Shown here in pieces: positions 17,959 to 25,696 of a stretch of 64,000 bases of DNA. The stretch spans positions 80,870-144,869 of the forward strand of contig NZ_FPCG01000010.1 in the NCBI RefSeq assembly GCF_900116905.1, read 5' to 3'. The notes beneath the pieces are model-generated. The model worked only from the letters and a program-made list of their open reading frames with translations, was not told where the DNA came from and did not search any database. A program made the translations under genes and the position numbers. Within the stretch, counting starts at the first letter, position 1; every line of letters begins with the position of its first letter. This DNA comes from Micrococcus terreus. Its GTDB lineage: Bacteria > Actinomycetota > Actinomycetes > Actinomycetales > Micrococcaceae.

Positions 17959-18017
17959 TGATGCGGAGATGTCGCCCAGCGAACAGCGGAGATTCGCTCG
18001 GCGACAGGACCGCATCA
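17959..18017. repeat. Palindromic repeat B (right flank of the first DUF559 gene)
   Basis: Nearly complete 59-nt hairpin: TGATGCGG, TGTCGCC and AGCGAA on the left pair with TTCGCT, GGCGACA and CCGCATCA on the right, with small internal mismatches and a loop around 17984-17992. It shares 17 identical bases with repeat A. It starts 9 bases after the stop of the DUF559 gene and lies upstream of the 3' end of hpt. Confidence 0.8.
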
Positions 18018-18086
18018 CTCGATCCACAGACGGGCGCGGGTTTCAGTCTCGCGGGCGCAGACCAGCCCACCGCGGGGAGTGGCCCG

Positions 18087-18638
18087 TCAGGAGTAGACGT
18101 GCGGCGCCAGGGTGCCGATGAAGTCCAGGTTGCGGTACTTCTCGGCGAAGTCCAGGCCGTAGCCGACCACGAACTCGTTGGGGATGTCCTTGCCCACGTA
18201 CTTCACGTCGATCTCGACCTTCATCGCCTCGGGCTTGCGGAGCAGCGCGCAGATCTCCACCGAGGCCGGGCCGCGGGACTCGAGGTTGGTCTTGAGCCAG
18301 GACAGGGTCAGACCGGAGTCGATGATGTCCTCCACGATCAGCACGTGGCGGCCCATCAGGTCGGTCTCGAGGTCCTTGAGGATGCGGACCACGCCGGAGG
18401 ACTGGGTGCCGGAGCCGTAGGAGGAGACGGCCATGAAGTCCAGCGTGACGTGGGAGTGCATGGCCCGGGAGAGGTCGGCCATGATCATCACGGCGCCCTT
18501 GAGCACGGCCACCAGCAGGACGTCCTTGCCCTCGTAGTCGCGATCGATCTGGGCGGCCAGGCCCTGGACGGTCTCCTGGATCTGCTCCTTGGTCATGAGC
18601 ACGTGGTCCAGGTCGCCGTGAACGTCCTGTGCATCCAT
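18087..18638 (-). CDS. hpt: Hypoxanthine phosphoribosyltransferase
   Basis: Purine salvage: makes IMP or GMP from hypoxanthine or guanine and PRPP. 183 residues. The PRPP-binding loop is VLIVEDIIDSGLT, the catalytic flexible loop follows SSYGSGTQSSG, and VLLVAVLKGAVMIMADLSR is the conserved N-terminal strand-helix. Start at ATG 18638 with GGAGCAG about 10 nt upstream. tilS lies 52 nt upstream, and the tilS-hpt-ftsH-fol order is a common actinobacterial cluster, here interrupted by the DUF559 gene. Confidence 0.95.
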   Translation of the reverse strand: MDAQDVHGDLDHVLMTKEQIQETVQGLAAQIDRDYEGKDVLLVAVLKGAVMIMADLSRAMHSHVTLDFMAVSSYGSGTQSSGVVRILKDLETDLMGRHVLIVEDIIDSGLTLSWLKTNLESRGPASVEICALLRKPEAMKVEIDVKYVGKDIPNEFVVGYGLDFAEKYRNLDFIGTLAPHVYS

Positions 18639-18690
18639 GGGGGCTGCTCCTGCAGTGTCGAGTGGCCGCGGTGGGCCGAGGGGGACGGGG

Positions 18691-19908
18691 TCAGCTGGGC
18701 GCACGCTCTGTGGCCGAGCCGGGGGCGTAGAGCACCAGTCTCGCATACCCCGCAGCCCGCTCACGGTGGGCGACGACCCCACCCGGCAGCTGCACCGGAC
18801 CGGCCGAGCCTCCCCCCTGCGAGCGCGCCGCGACCAGCCGATCCACGGCCTGCGCCCGCTCCCGCGTGAGGTCCCGCGCCCCACAGGCCCGGGCGGCGGA
18901 GAGGAGGACGCGCAGCCGCACGGCGGTGGGCAGGGCGGCCAGTCCCTCCAGGTCCAGGGCCAGTGAGTCCAGAGTCACACCCTCCCGACGACGGCCGGCG
19001 CCTTCCCCGTCCAGCTCACCGGGGGTGCCCCCCGGCAGGGTGAGGCGGGTCAGCTCGTCCTCGGCCCACAGGTCCAGGGCCTCGGCGTCCTCGGCGGCGA
19101 TCTGTGCGGTGCGAGCGAGCGCCCCCCGCAGCCCGGGCGAGAGTCCCGTCTCGGGGTCCTCGAGGGCGGGCAGGATCTGCGTGCGCACGCGCGAACGGAG
19201 ATAGGCGGGGTCGGCGTTGGCGGGGTCCTCCCACCACTGCAGTCCGGCCCAGCGGCAGATCTGCTCGGTGTCCTGACGGGTCAGCTCCAGCAGCGGTCGT
19301 AGGATCGGTCCTCGGCGCACGGGGATGCCGGCCAGGGACCGGGTGCCGGAGCCGCGGGCCAGTCCCAGCAGCACCTGTTCGGCCAGATCGTCCCGCGTGT
19401 GGGCGAGCAGGATGGACTGCGCCCCGGTCGCCTGCAGCGCCTGGTCGAACGCCTCGTGGCGGGCCTTCCGCGCGGCCGCCTCCGGCCCTGCTTCGGCTCC
19501 CGGCTCGCGGCCCGTGGGCACGTGGACTCGTCGGACGAGGACCTCCTGGAACCCCAATCGGCGCGCGCACTCGGCAGCACGCCGAGCCACCTCGGCCGAG
19601 TCCGGGTGCAGTCCGTGGTCCACCACCAGCGCCCCGGTGTGCAGCGGTGGAGGCATGTCCCCCGGGGGCAGGGCGCAGCCGCCAGACCGTGCGTTCTCCT
19701 CGAGACGTCGGACCTCGGCGAGCGCCACCGCGAGCGCCAGGGAGTCCGCACCGCCGGAGAGCCCGACCAGCACACTCCACTGGCCGCGGATCATCTCCTG
19801 CACCGCACGCACGGCGCGCTGCAACGGCTGCGGCCACCGGGTCGGCGGCGGCCAGAGATCCGGGCCGGACGGGGTGCTCAGGACCGACCCCGCATCCGCT
19901 CGACCCAC
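18691..19908 (-). CDS. tilS: tRNA(Ile)-lysidine synthetase
   Basis: Modifies C34 of the CAU-anticodon tRNA-Ile to lysidine so that it reads AUA; essential in most bacteria. The PP-loop motif SGGADS is at about residues 51-56 and the second conserved block is LLAHTRDDLAEQVLLGLARG. Total about 405 residues. The start is uncertain: I chose GTG at 19908, inside the end of the protease gene; a CTG overlapping its TGA (19878-19880) is an alternative. The C-terminal domain is present but Arg/Ala-rich. Confidence 0.92.
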   Translation of the reverse strand: MGRADAGSVLSTPSGPDLWPPPTRWPQPLQRAVRAVQEMIRGQWSVLVGLSGGADSLALAVALAEVRRLEENARSGGCALPPGDMPPPLHTGALVVDHGLHPDSAEVARRAAECARRLGFQEVLVRRVHVPTGREPGAEAGPEAAARKARHEAFDQALQATGAQSILLAHTRDDLAEQVLLGLARGSGTRSLAGIPVRRGPILRPLLELTRQDTEQICRWAGLQWWEDPANADPAYLRSRVRTQILPALEDPETGLSPGLRGALARTAQIAAEDAEALDLWAEDELTRLTLPGGTPGELDGEGAGRRREGVTLDSLALDLEGLAALPTAVRLRVLLSAARACGARDLTRERAQAVDRLVAARSQGGGSAGPVQLPGGVVAHRERAAGYARLVLYAPGSATERAPS

Positions 19909-21065
19909 TGCTGGGGGTGGTGCAGCTCGGTCTCGGTGGGCAGGTGCTCGGGCCCGTCCCAGACGATGTTGAACGCGTCCATCCCCATCTGCTGCACGGC
20001 GTGCTTCACGAACCGTTGGCCGTCCCGGTACTGGCGCATCTTGGCGTCCATCCCCATCAGGCGGCGCATCCACCGGTCCAGGGCCGAACGGTGGGCGGAG
20101 CGATGGTCGAAGCGCTGCCGGATGGTCTTCACGGTGGGCACCACGGAGGAGTCGATCCCGTCCATCACCACGTTGGCATGCCCCTCCAGCAGGGACATCA
20201 CGGCCGTCAGGTGGGACAGGCGAGCCTTGTCCTCGGGGTCCTGGATCAGGTCCAACAGTCCCATGGAGGCGGACGGGACCTCAGCGTCACCGGAACCCGA
20301 GGCCTCAGGTGAGGGGCCGTCGTCGGGAACCTGGTGGCGGGGACTCCCCCCGGAACGGGCGCTGCCGGCCAGGGAGCGCAGCCCGGAGGTGAGGCGGTCC
20401 GGGAGGGTCTCGGCCTTGTCGAACATGCCGGAGACGAGTGCGGTGATCTCGGTGCGCAGGTGCTCGCGCAGCCAGGGGGCGGCCGCGAACTGCACGCGGT
20501 GGGTCTGCTCGTGCAGGCAGACCCAGAGGCGGAAGTCCTCCGGGTCCACGTTCAGCTCCACCCGGACCTCGGCGATGTTCGGTGCCACCAGCAGCAGCCG
20601 TCCACCCTCCGGTCCCGGGGCGGTGCCGTCCGGGCCGGGCAGGGCGCAGAAGGGCTCGTACTGGCCCAGGACCTTGGAGGCCATGAACGCCAGGACGGTG
20701 CCGGCCTCCACCCCGGTGGCGGTGGTGCCCAGGGCGGTGGAGGCGCGGGCGAACTCCTCCGGGCGGGTCTGCCGCAGGTGTCCGAACGCCGGAGTGAGGA
20801 GCGTGGAGAAGGCCTGCACATTGGCCTGCGCCCAGGTGGGACGGTCCACCACGAGGACCTCGGAGTCACGCAGGTCCCGGGCGGCGTCCAGTCCGGTCAG
20901 CCGGTGCACGTGCTCCACGGAGGCGTCCGCGGCCCAGCGCAGACCGTCGGCCTCCTTGAGCGCCTGGCGGCGGGTGAACCGGGGTCCGGCGGTGCTCAGA
21001 CGGGCGGCGGTGGCGGCGGCCAGGTCCCAGTTGACCAGGGACTGCGGGGCGGGGGTGGTCTGCAT
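19878..21065 (-). CDS. Zinc-dependent metalloprotease of the DUF2342 (F420-associated) type
   Basis: 395 residues. The metal motif is HEQTH (residues 185-189) in a segment (DPEDFRLWVCLHEQTHRVQF) that is highly conserved in this actinobacterial family, followed by EGHANVVMD near residue 298 as a further conserved block. Some relatives are annotated with coenzyme F420 synthesis, but no F420 genes are in view. Encoded directly before tilS, as in many actinobacteria, with overlapping ends. The substrate is unknown. Confidence 0.88.
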   Translation of the reverse strand: MQTTPAPQSLVNWDLAAATAARLSTAGPRFTRRQALKEADGLRWAADASVEHVHRLTGLDAARDLRDSEVLVVDRPTWAQANVQAFSTLLTPAFGHLRQTRPEEFARASTALGTTATGVEAGTVLAFMASKVLGQYEPFCALPGPDGTAPGPEGGRLLLVAPNIAEVRVELNVDPEDFRLWVCLHEQTHRVQFAAAPWLREHLRTEITALVSGMFDKAETLPDRLTSGLRSLAGSARSGGSPRHQVPDDGPSPEASGSGDAEVPSASMGLLDLIQDPEDKARLSHLTAVMSLLEGHANVVMDGIDSSVVPTVKTIRQRFDHRSAHRSALDRWMRRLMGMDAKMRQYRDGQRFVKHAVQQMGMDAFNIVWDGPEHLPTETELHHPQQWVERMRGRS

Positions 21066-21134
21066 GACTCCATCCCACCACAGGAGTCTGGAGGTGGGGT
21101 GGGTCCGGCGTCGGTCAGAACTGCTCAGCGCAGC

Positions 21135-21647
21135 TCAGCGGGCCGGCGAGGCGCCCGCGGCGTGGTCGGCGGCGGCCTGGAGCAGACCCGCCAGCTCCTC
21201 GGCCTGCACGGCCCGCGCCGTGGCCACCACCGCGCGCAGCTGGTCCGCGGTGCCCAGCATCGCCAGCTGGGAGGCCAGGGTCGCTGGGAGGCGGGGGTCG
21301 TCGTCGGGAGATCCTGACGGGGAGGACTCCCCCGCGGGCCGAACGCGCGAGACGCCCGTGGACAGCACGGGATCGGAGTCCTGCACCTGCTGGAGCACGG
21401 CGGGCAGATCGGTCTCGTCCTGGCGCTCCTCCAGCATGACCAGCCGCTCGTACACCGCCGGGTTGCCGATCTTGATCCGCTGGGCGCTGATCAGCTGGGA
21501 GAGCATGGGCGCGGAGAGTCCGAGCACGCCCGCGAGCGCCCGCTGGCTCAGCCCATAGGCCTGCATCACCGCGCCGAACCGCTCGGAGAGGGGCATGCCG
21601 TACAGGGCACGCTGCTGGTCGCGGTGGTCATCCGGGGCGGAACGCAT
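21135..21647 (-). CDS. Helix-turn-helix DNA-binding regulator
   Basis: 170 residues. An XRE-like helix-turn-helix lies at about residues 30-62 (YGLSQRALAGVLGLSAPMLS, then QLISAQRIKIGNP). A middle acidic linker and a C-terminal helical segment (QLRAVVATARAVQAEEL) probably mediate dimerisation. Start chosen at ATG 21647: CACAAT is placed 6 nt upstream with TTGCGT 17 nt further, so the transcript is probably leaderless. Divergent from the VWA gene; three TTTGC-N4-GCAAA palindromes in between are its likely operators, one of them over its own promoter, which predicts autoregulation. Confidence 0.82.
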   Translation of the reverse strand: MRSAPDDHRDQQRALYGMPLSERFGAVMQAYGLSQRALAGVLGLSAPMLSQLISAQRIKIGNPAVYERLVMLEERQDETDLPAVLQQVQDSDPVLSTGVSRVRPAGESSPSGSPDDDPRLPATLASQLAMLGTADQLRAVVATARAVQAEELAGLLQAAADHAAGASPAR

Positions 21648-21653
21648 GTCCTG

Positions 21654-21682
21654 ATTGTGCACTTGAGTGTTTGCAGACGCAA
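21654..21682 (-). promoter_or_regulatory. Promoter of the HTH regulator gene
   Basis: On the minus strand, TTGCGT (21677-21682) and CACAAT (21654-21659) are spaced by 17 nt; the -10 ends 6 nt before the ATG. The -35 lies inside operator copy 1. Confidence 0.5.
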
Positions 21683-21683
21683 A
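21670..21683. promoter_or_regulatory. Operator copy 1, TTTGC-N4-GCAAA
   Basis: TTTGCAGACGCAAA, a perfect 5-nt inverted repeat overlapping the -35 region of the regulator gene. Confidence 0.7.
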
Positions 21684-21812
21684 AGGACAGGTCATCTCTC
21701 GAGACACTCGCGGCCGACCACCGACCTCGGGGCAACCGGTCGGGTCTGCCACACTGGACCGTGGAGCATCGGGGCCGTCGCCACCACGGGACGCATCCCG
21801 CCCCATGAGGGG

Positions 21813-21826
21813 TTTGCAACTGCGAA
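21813..21826. promoter_or_regulatory. Operator copy 2, TTTGC-N4-GCGAA
   Basis: TTTGCAACTGCGAA, one mismatch from the consensus palindrome. It covers the -35-like TTGCAA (21814-21819) of the VWA gene. Confidence 0.65.
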
Positions 21827-21841
21827 CAAGTGGGGTACATT
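21814..21841 (+). promoter_or_regulatory. Probable promoter of the VWA operon
   Basis: TTGCAA (21814-21819), a 16-nt spacer and TACATT (21836-21841). The -35 is inside operator copy 2 and the -10 touches operator copy 3, the arrangement expected for repression. Confidence 0.5.
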
Positions 21842-21853
21842 TGCACCAGCAAA
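21840..21853. promoter_or_regulatory. Operator copy 3, TTTGC-N4-GCAAA
   Basis: TTTGCACCAGCAAA, a perfect 5-nt inverted repeat starting 27 bp after copy 2, at the end of the -10 element of the VWA gene. Confidence 0.7.
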
Positions 21854-21884
21854 TCTGTTGTCCCGATCACGTCCAAGGGGAATC

Positions 21885-24161
21885 ATGAACGGATCGCATC
21901 GCACCCAGACCATGGGAGGCCCGGGGATCGCCCCCGGCTCCCACCCCGTCCACCGGGCCCCGCTGGCGCGGGTGACCCGAGCGGCACTGGCCACCGCCCT
22001 CGCCACCCTGCTGGCCGTCGTCGGGATGGCCGGGCTGATGCCCGCCTCCGCGGCCGCAGTGGTTCCCGTGGTGACCAGTCCCTCCGCCACCCCGGACGCA
22101 CCGGAGGGCGGATCCGAGCTGCAGCCGGTGGTGGTGGTCATGGACTACTCCTCCTCGATGCTGCAGGCCGACGCCGATGAGGACGGGACCACCCGGCTGG
22201 AGGCCGCTGAGGCCGCCACGCTGAACCTGATCGACAAGGCCCCGGACGGCGCGGACCTGGGCGTGGTGGTCTACGGCGCCAACACTGTGGAGGACTGCGC
22301 GGACATCGAGACGGTGCAGTCGGTGGCGCCGCTGAAGAAGGGCGACCTCAAGAAGAAGATCGAGGCCCTCAACGCCGTGGGCGAGACCCCGATCGGCGCC
22401 TCCCTGCTGCACGCGGCGGACGAGCTGAAGGACCACGACGGCGAGAAGTCGATCATCCTGGTCTCCGACGGCGAGGAGAACTGCTCCCAGCCCCCGGCCT
22501 GCGAGGCCGCCCAGGACCTGGCTGACCGCGGGATCGACCTGACCGTGCACACCATCGGGTTCAAGGTGAACGACCAGGCCCGTGATGAGCTGACCTGCGT
22601 GGCCGAGGCCACCGGCGGAACCTACGTGCAGGCCGAGAACGCCGAGGAGCTGGAGAGCAGGCTCGAGACCAAGACGGTCCGCGCCTTCCAGGGCTACGTC
22701 CCGCAGGGCACCCCCGTCACCGGCGGCGAGACCCTGCACGCCTCTCCGCAGCTCGCCCCCGGGCAGTACCTGGACAAGTACGAGAAGGGCGGGTCGAAGA
22801 TCCACGCCGATGACGGCACCCTGAAGTTCTACAACCTGGGCACCATCCAGCCCGGAGAACGCGCCCACTTCTCCGCCCTGCTGATCCCGGACCAGTCCGC
22901 ACCGGCCGAGCGCGGGGCCTCCTACGCCGGCCTGAAGGTCGAACTGGTCAACGGCCAGGGCGTCAGCTGCTCCAGCATCGACTCCGCCTACCGTGGCGAC
23001 GACGACGGCGGTCGGCCGATCGCCGGCTATGTGCGCAGCAAGGACTACGCCCAGGAGAGCAGTGAACGCTGCTACTCCGACGGCTCCGGTCAGCTCTATG
23101 CCAAGGTGATGCGCACCAGCAACCGTCAGAGCGACCTGGCCCTGCCGGTGGAGCTGAAGTACGTGCTGGAGCCGGCCGTGGACGAGTCCAGCCTGGACAC
23201 CCCGGCCAGCGAGGCCGAGCCGGTGCAGTCGGTGACCCTCTCCGACGCCCCGCAGGCGATCGCCGGTGGCGGTAGCTTCAACGACGCCACCGAGGTGGAC
23301 TCGGGCACGGTCCTCACCGACTCCACCATGCCGATGGAGAGCCGCTACTACCGGATCCACGTCGGGTACGGCCAGCGACTGAACGTGCGCGCCTCCCAGG
23401 CCAATGTGGACGACGCCGGCCCAGATGGAATCCACGTGGATGTGTACTCCGCCGTGCGCAGCCCCGTCCGCACTGTGGGCGATGACCTCCTCTACCGCAG
23501 CGGCACCGGTGAGACGGCCACCCAGAGCATGCGGGTGCCGGTCAGCCAGTCCAACCGAGACGGCTCCGTGGGCAGCGACGCCTACCTGGCCGGTGACTAC
23601 TACGTGGTGGTCTCTGCGCGGAAGTGGACCGGGGACCGCAATCGCGAGCCCTACCCCTACGACCTCGCCCTCGAGGTGACCGGCGAGGAGCAGGACGGAC
23701 CCATGGTCGCAGACCCGGGCCTCGGCCAGAATCCCTCCACAGTGCAGGACGGGCAGGAGACCCAGTCTCCCGACGACGGCACGGACCAGAGCGCCCAGCC
23801 CACCGAGGGCGCGGGTCAGGAGAGCGAGGCCCCCGTGGCCGGTGCGGGCGGTAATGACGCCGCAGCACCGGGTGACGGTGAGCCGCAGGCTGCGTCCTCT
23901 GTCCGGGACAGCGCTCCGCTGCCCTGGTTCCTGGGCGGCCTGGCCGGCAGCGCCCTGCTCGGCGGCGTCCTGGTGGCCCTGCTGACCCGCCGCGGACCTG
24001 CCGCCGCCGGTGGGGCCTCGGGTGTGGCTCACACCGGACCGACCGCGCCGATGGGCCACCCCGGGGACAGCCGCGGCACCCTGATCAACGGGCAGCCGCA
24101 GCCCCCGTACCCGAACAGCTCCCCGCAGAACCCCTACGGCCAGGAAGGACCGCAGCGATGA
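21885..24161 (+). CDS. VWA-domain surface protein with C-terminal membrane anchor
   Basis: 758 residues. A secretion signal spans about residues 25-57 (ends ...MPASAAA). The von Willebrand factor A domain (about 80-265) has a complete MIDAS start, DYSSSM with Asp87, Ser89 and Ser91. A repeat-like extracellular region follows (GGETLHASPQLAPGQYLDKY, then a GDYYVVVSARKW block), then a Gln/Gly/Ala-rich linker, a membrane helix (LGGLAGSALLGGVLVALL) and a cytoplasmic tail of about 55 residues rich in Pro/Gly. AAGGGG lies 4 nt before ATG 21885. Its stop overlaps the next gene (ATGA), whose product resembles its non-VWA part. Confidence 0.85.
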   Translation: MNGSHRTQTMGGPGIAPGSHPVHRAPLARVTRAALATALATLLAVVGMAGLMPASAAAVVPVVTSPSATPDAPEGGSELQPVVVVMDYSSSMLQADADEDGTTRLEAAEAATLNLIDKAPDGADLGVVVYGANTVEDCADIETVQSVAPLKKGDLKKKIEALNAVGETPIGASLLHAADELKDHDGEKSIILVSDGEENCSQPPACEAAQDLADRGIDLTVHTIGFKVNDQARDELTCVAEATGGTYVQAENAEELESRLETKTVRAFQGYVPQGTPVTGGETLHASPQLAPGQYLDKYEKGGSKIHADDGTLKFYNLGTIQPGERAHFSALLIPDQSAPAERGASYAGLKVELVNGQGVSCSSIDSAYRGDDDGGRPIAGYVRSKDYAQESSERCYSDGSGQLYAKVMRTSNRQSDLALPVELKYVLEPAVDESSLDTPASEAEPVQSVTLSDAPQAIAGGGSFNDATEVDSGTVLTDSTMPMESRYYRIHVGYGQRLNVRASQANVDDAGPDGIHVDVYSAVRSPVRTVGDDLLYRSGTGETATQSMRVPVSQSNRDGSVGSDAYLAGDYYVVVSARKWTGDRNREPYPYDLALEVTGEEQDGPMVADPGLGQNPSTVQDGQETQSPDDGTDQSAQPTEGAGQESEAPVAGAGGNDAAAPGDGEPQAASSVRDSAPLPWFLGGLAGSALLGGVLVALLTRRGPAAAGGASGVAHTGPTAPMGHPGDSRGTLINGQPQPPYPNSSPQNPYGQEGPQR

Positions 24162-25615
24162 GCACGCAGAACCCCACGGTCGAGCACCGCATGTCCCGAT
24201 CCGACCGGGCCGGTCTCGCTGTCCGGTCCGGCCGGCCTGGCCGGGCACCTCGGCGAGCCGCCGGGCTCGCCCTGGCCATAGCCCTGGCCGCGTACCCGCT
24301 GGCCACCGCCCTCCCGGCGGCCGCGACGCCCAGCGCGAGCGCGACGTCGTCGGGAAGTGCTGACGCCAACCCCCGCGGACCGGTGCCGGTCTACGAGCCG
24401 GCCGGGGAGCAGGTCACCGGCGGATCCGACCTGGCCGGGGCCGTGGAGATCCAGCCAGGGGTCCACTGGGACACCCTCGAGGCCGGCGACTCCGAGGGCG
24501 TCTCCGGGGACGGCACGCAGCGGTTCTACACGCTCCCCGCCCTGCAGGAGGGCGAACGGCTGTACGCGGCGGCCGTGCTGGCGGTGGACACCCAGCAGCG
24601 CACCGACTCCAACGGCATGGTGGGCCTGGAGTTCCAGCTGGTCAACCAGCAGGGTGAGAGCTGCAGCAGCCGGGACACGACCAACCACTCGGCGTCCAGT
24701 CCCAGTGGGCACCCAGTGGTCACCGCCGTCACCGACCCCATGGATCCCGAGCGCAGCTACGGCTGCTTCGAGGACGGTTCCGGGATCGTGGCGGCCCAGG
24801 TGCAGCGTACGGGCACCTGGCAGTCAGACACGCCCATGCCGGTGGAGCTGCACTTCTGGGTGGCGCCCCCCGTGGATGAGAGCCAGCTGAATGCGGCCCC
24901 CACCAGTGCCGAAGCGCCCCAGTCGGTGACGATCACCGGGGAGGCCACCCCGCTGGAGGGCGGCTCCTCCTTCGCCACCGCCGTGGAGGCCACCCCGGGC
25001 CAGGTCCACGAGGTGGAGATCCGCCCCAGTCAGGTGCAGTACTTCAAGGTCCCGGTCGAGTACGGCCAGCGCTTGAACTACCGGCTGGCTCAGGGCAACA
25101 ACCAGGACGCCAGCGTGGCTCGGGTGGAGGGCAGGATCTTCACCCCGTTGCTCCGGCGGCCCGACTCGACCAACAGCTATGTGCACCTGTTCTACGACAC
25201 CGTGGGAGAGGTGGTCACCCAGAGCACCTCGGTGACCACCAGCCCGGACAACCACGGGAGCCACAGCTACGGGAGTCTGAGCATCGCCGGGGACTACTAC
25301 ATCGTGGTGTCCGCCTCGAACGCCCGCGCGAACCGCCAGGGCTCCCAGCCCTTCCGGTACCAGCTGGCCGTGGAGCTGACCGGCGAGCCCGGCGGCACCA
25401 CCGACTGGGTGACTGCCGCGCAGGAGCAGGCCGCTGAGGCTGCTGGCGATGGGGCCGAGAACGGCGAGAACGGCGGCCAGCCGCAGGCCGCCGGTTCGGG
25501 CGGCGGCATGCCCACCGGTGCCGAGCTCGGCGCGCTGGCCGGAGGGATCGGGCTCGGCGCGCTGCTCTCCGGCGTGGCCTGGCTGCTGCTGCGCCGCCGC
25601 GGACAGCAGGCCTGA
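24158..25615 (+). CDS. Exported membrane-anchored paralogue of the VWA protein ectodomain
   Basis: 485 residues. A signal or anchor helix lies at about residues 31-60, and a C-terminal membrane helix (about 455-478) is followed by RRRGQQA. The ectodomain aligns by eye with the part of the upstream protein after its VWA domain: both share FQLVNQQG/VELVNGQG-type blocks, PVELHFW/PVELKYV, VPVEYGQRLNYR/IHVGYGQRLNVR and AGDYYIVVSA/AGDYYVVVSA. The VWA domain is absent. Translationally coupled by ATGA, so the two probably form a complex at the cell surface. I do not recognise a named family. Confidence 0.8.
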   Translation: MSTQNPTVEHRMSRSDRAGLAVRSGRPGRAPRRAAGLALAIALAAYPLATALPAAATPSASATSSGSADANPRGPVPVYEPAGEQVTGGSDLAGAVEIQPGVHWDTLEAGDSEGVSGDGTQRFYTLPALQEGERLYAAAVLAVDTQQRTDSNGMVGLEFQLVNQQGESCSSRDTTNHSASSPSGHPVVTAVTDPMDPERSYGCFEDGSGIVAAQVQRTGTWQSDTPMPVELHFWVAPPVDESQLNAAPTSAEAPQSVTITGEATPLEGGSSFATAVEATPGQVHEVEIRPSQVQYFKVPVEYGQRLNYRLAQGNNQDASVARVEGRIFTPLLRRPDSTNSYVHLFYDTVGEVVTQSTSVTTSPDNHGSHSYGSLSIAGDYYIVVSASNARANRQGSQPFRYQLAVELTGEPGGTTDWVTAAQEQAAEAAGDGAENGENGGQPQAAGSGGGMPTGAELGALAGGIGLGALLSGVAWLLLRRRGQQA

Positions 25616-25639
25616 GCCGACGGCGCGCCAGCTCACCCT

Positions 25640-25678
25640 GAGGCCCCGGTGCCGCACACCCGTGCGGACCGGGGCCTC
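25640..25678. terminator. Bidirectional terminator between the VWA operon and the kinase gene
   Basis: A long GC hairpin: GAGGCCCCGGT (25640-25650) pairs with ACCGGGGCCTC (25668-25678), and CCGCAC pairs with GTGCGG inside, with a small loop. It lies between convergent genes. Confidence 0.8.
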
Positions 25679-25696
25679 AGTCCGTCTGGGTCCGTC

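Noticed and set aside
20319..20328. GTCGTCGGGA as part of the D or A/B/C palindromes
   Set aside because: None of its 12 copies lies inside these palindromes, so it is treated as an independent signal.
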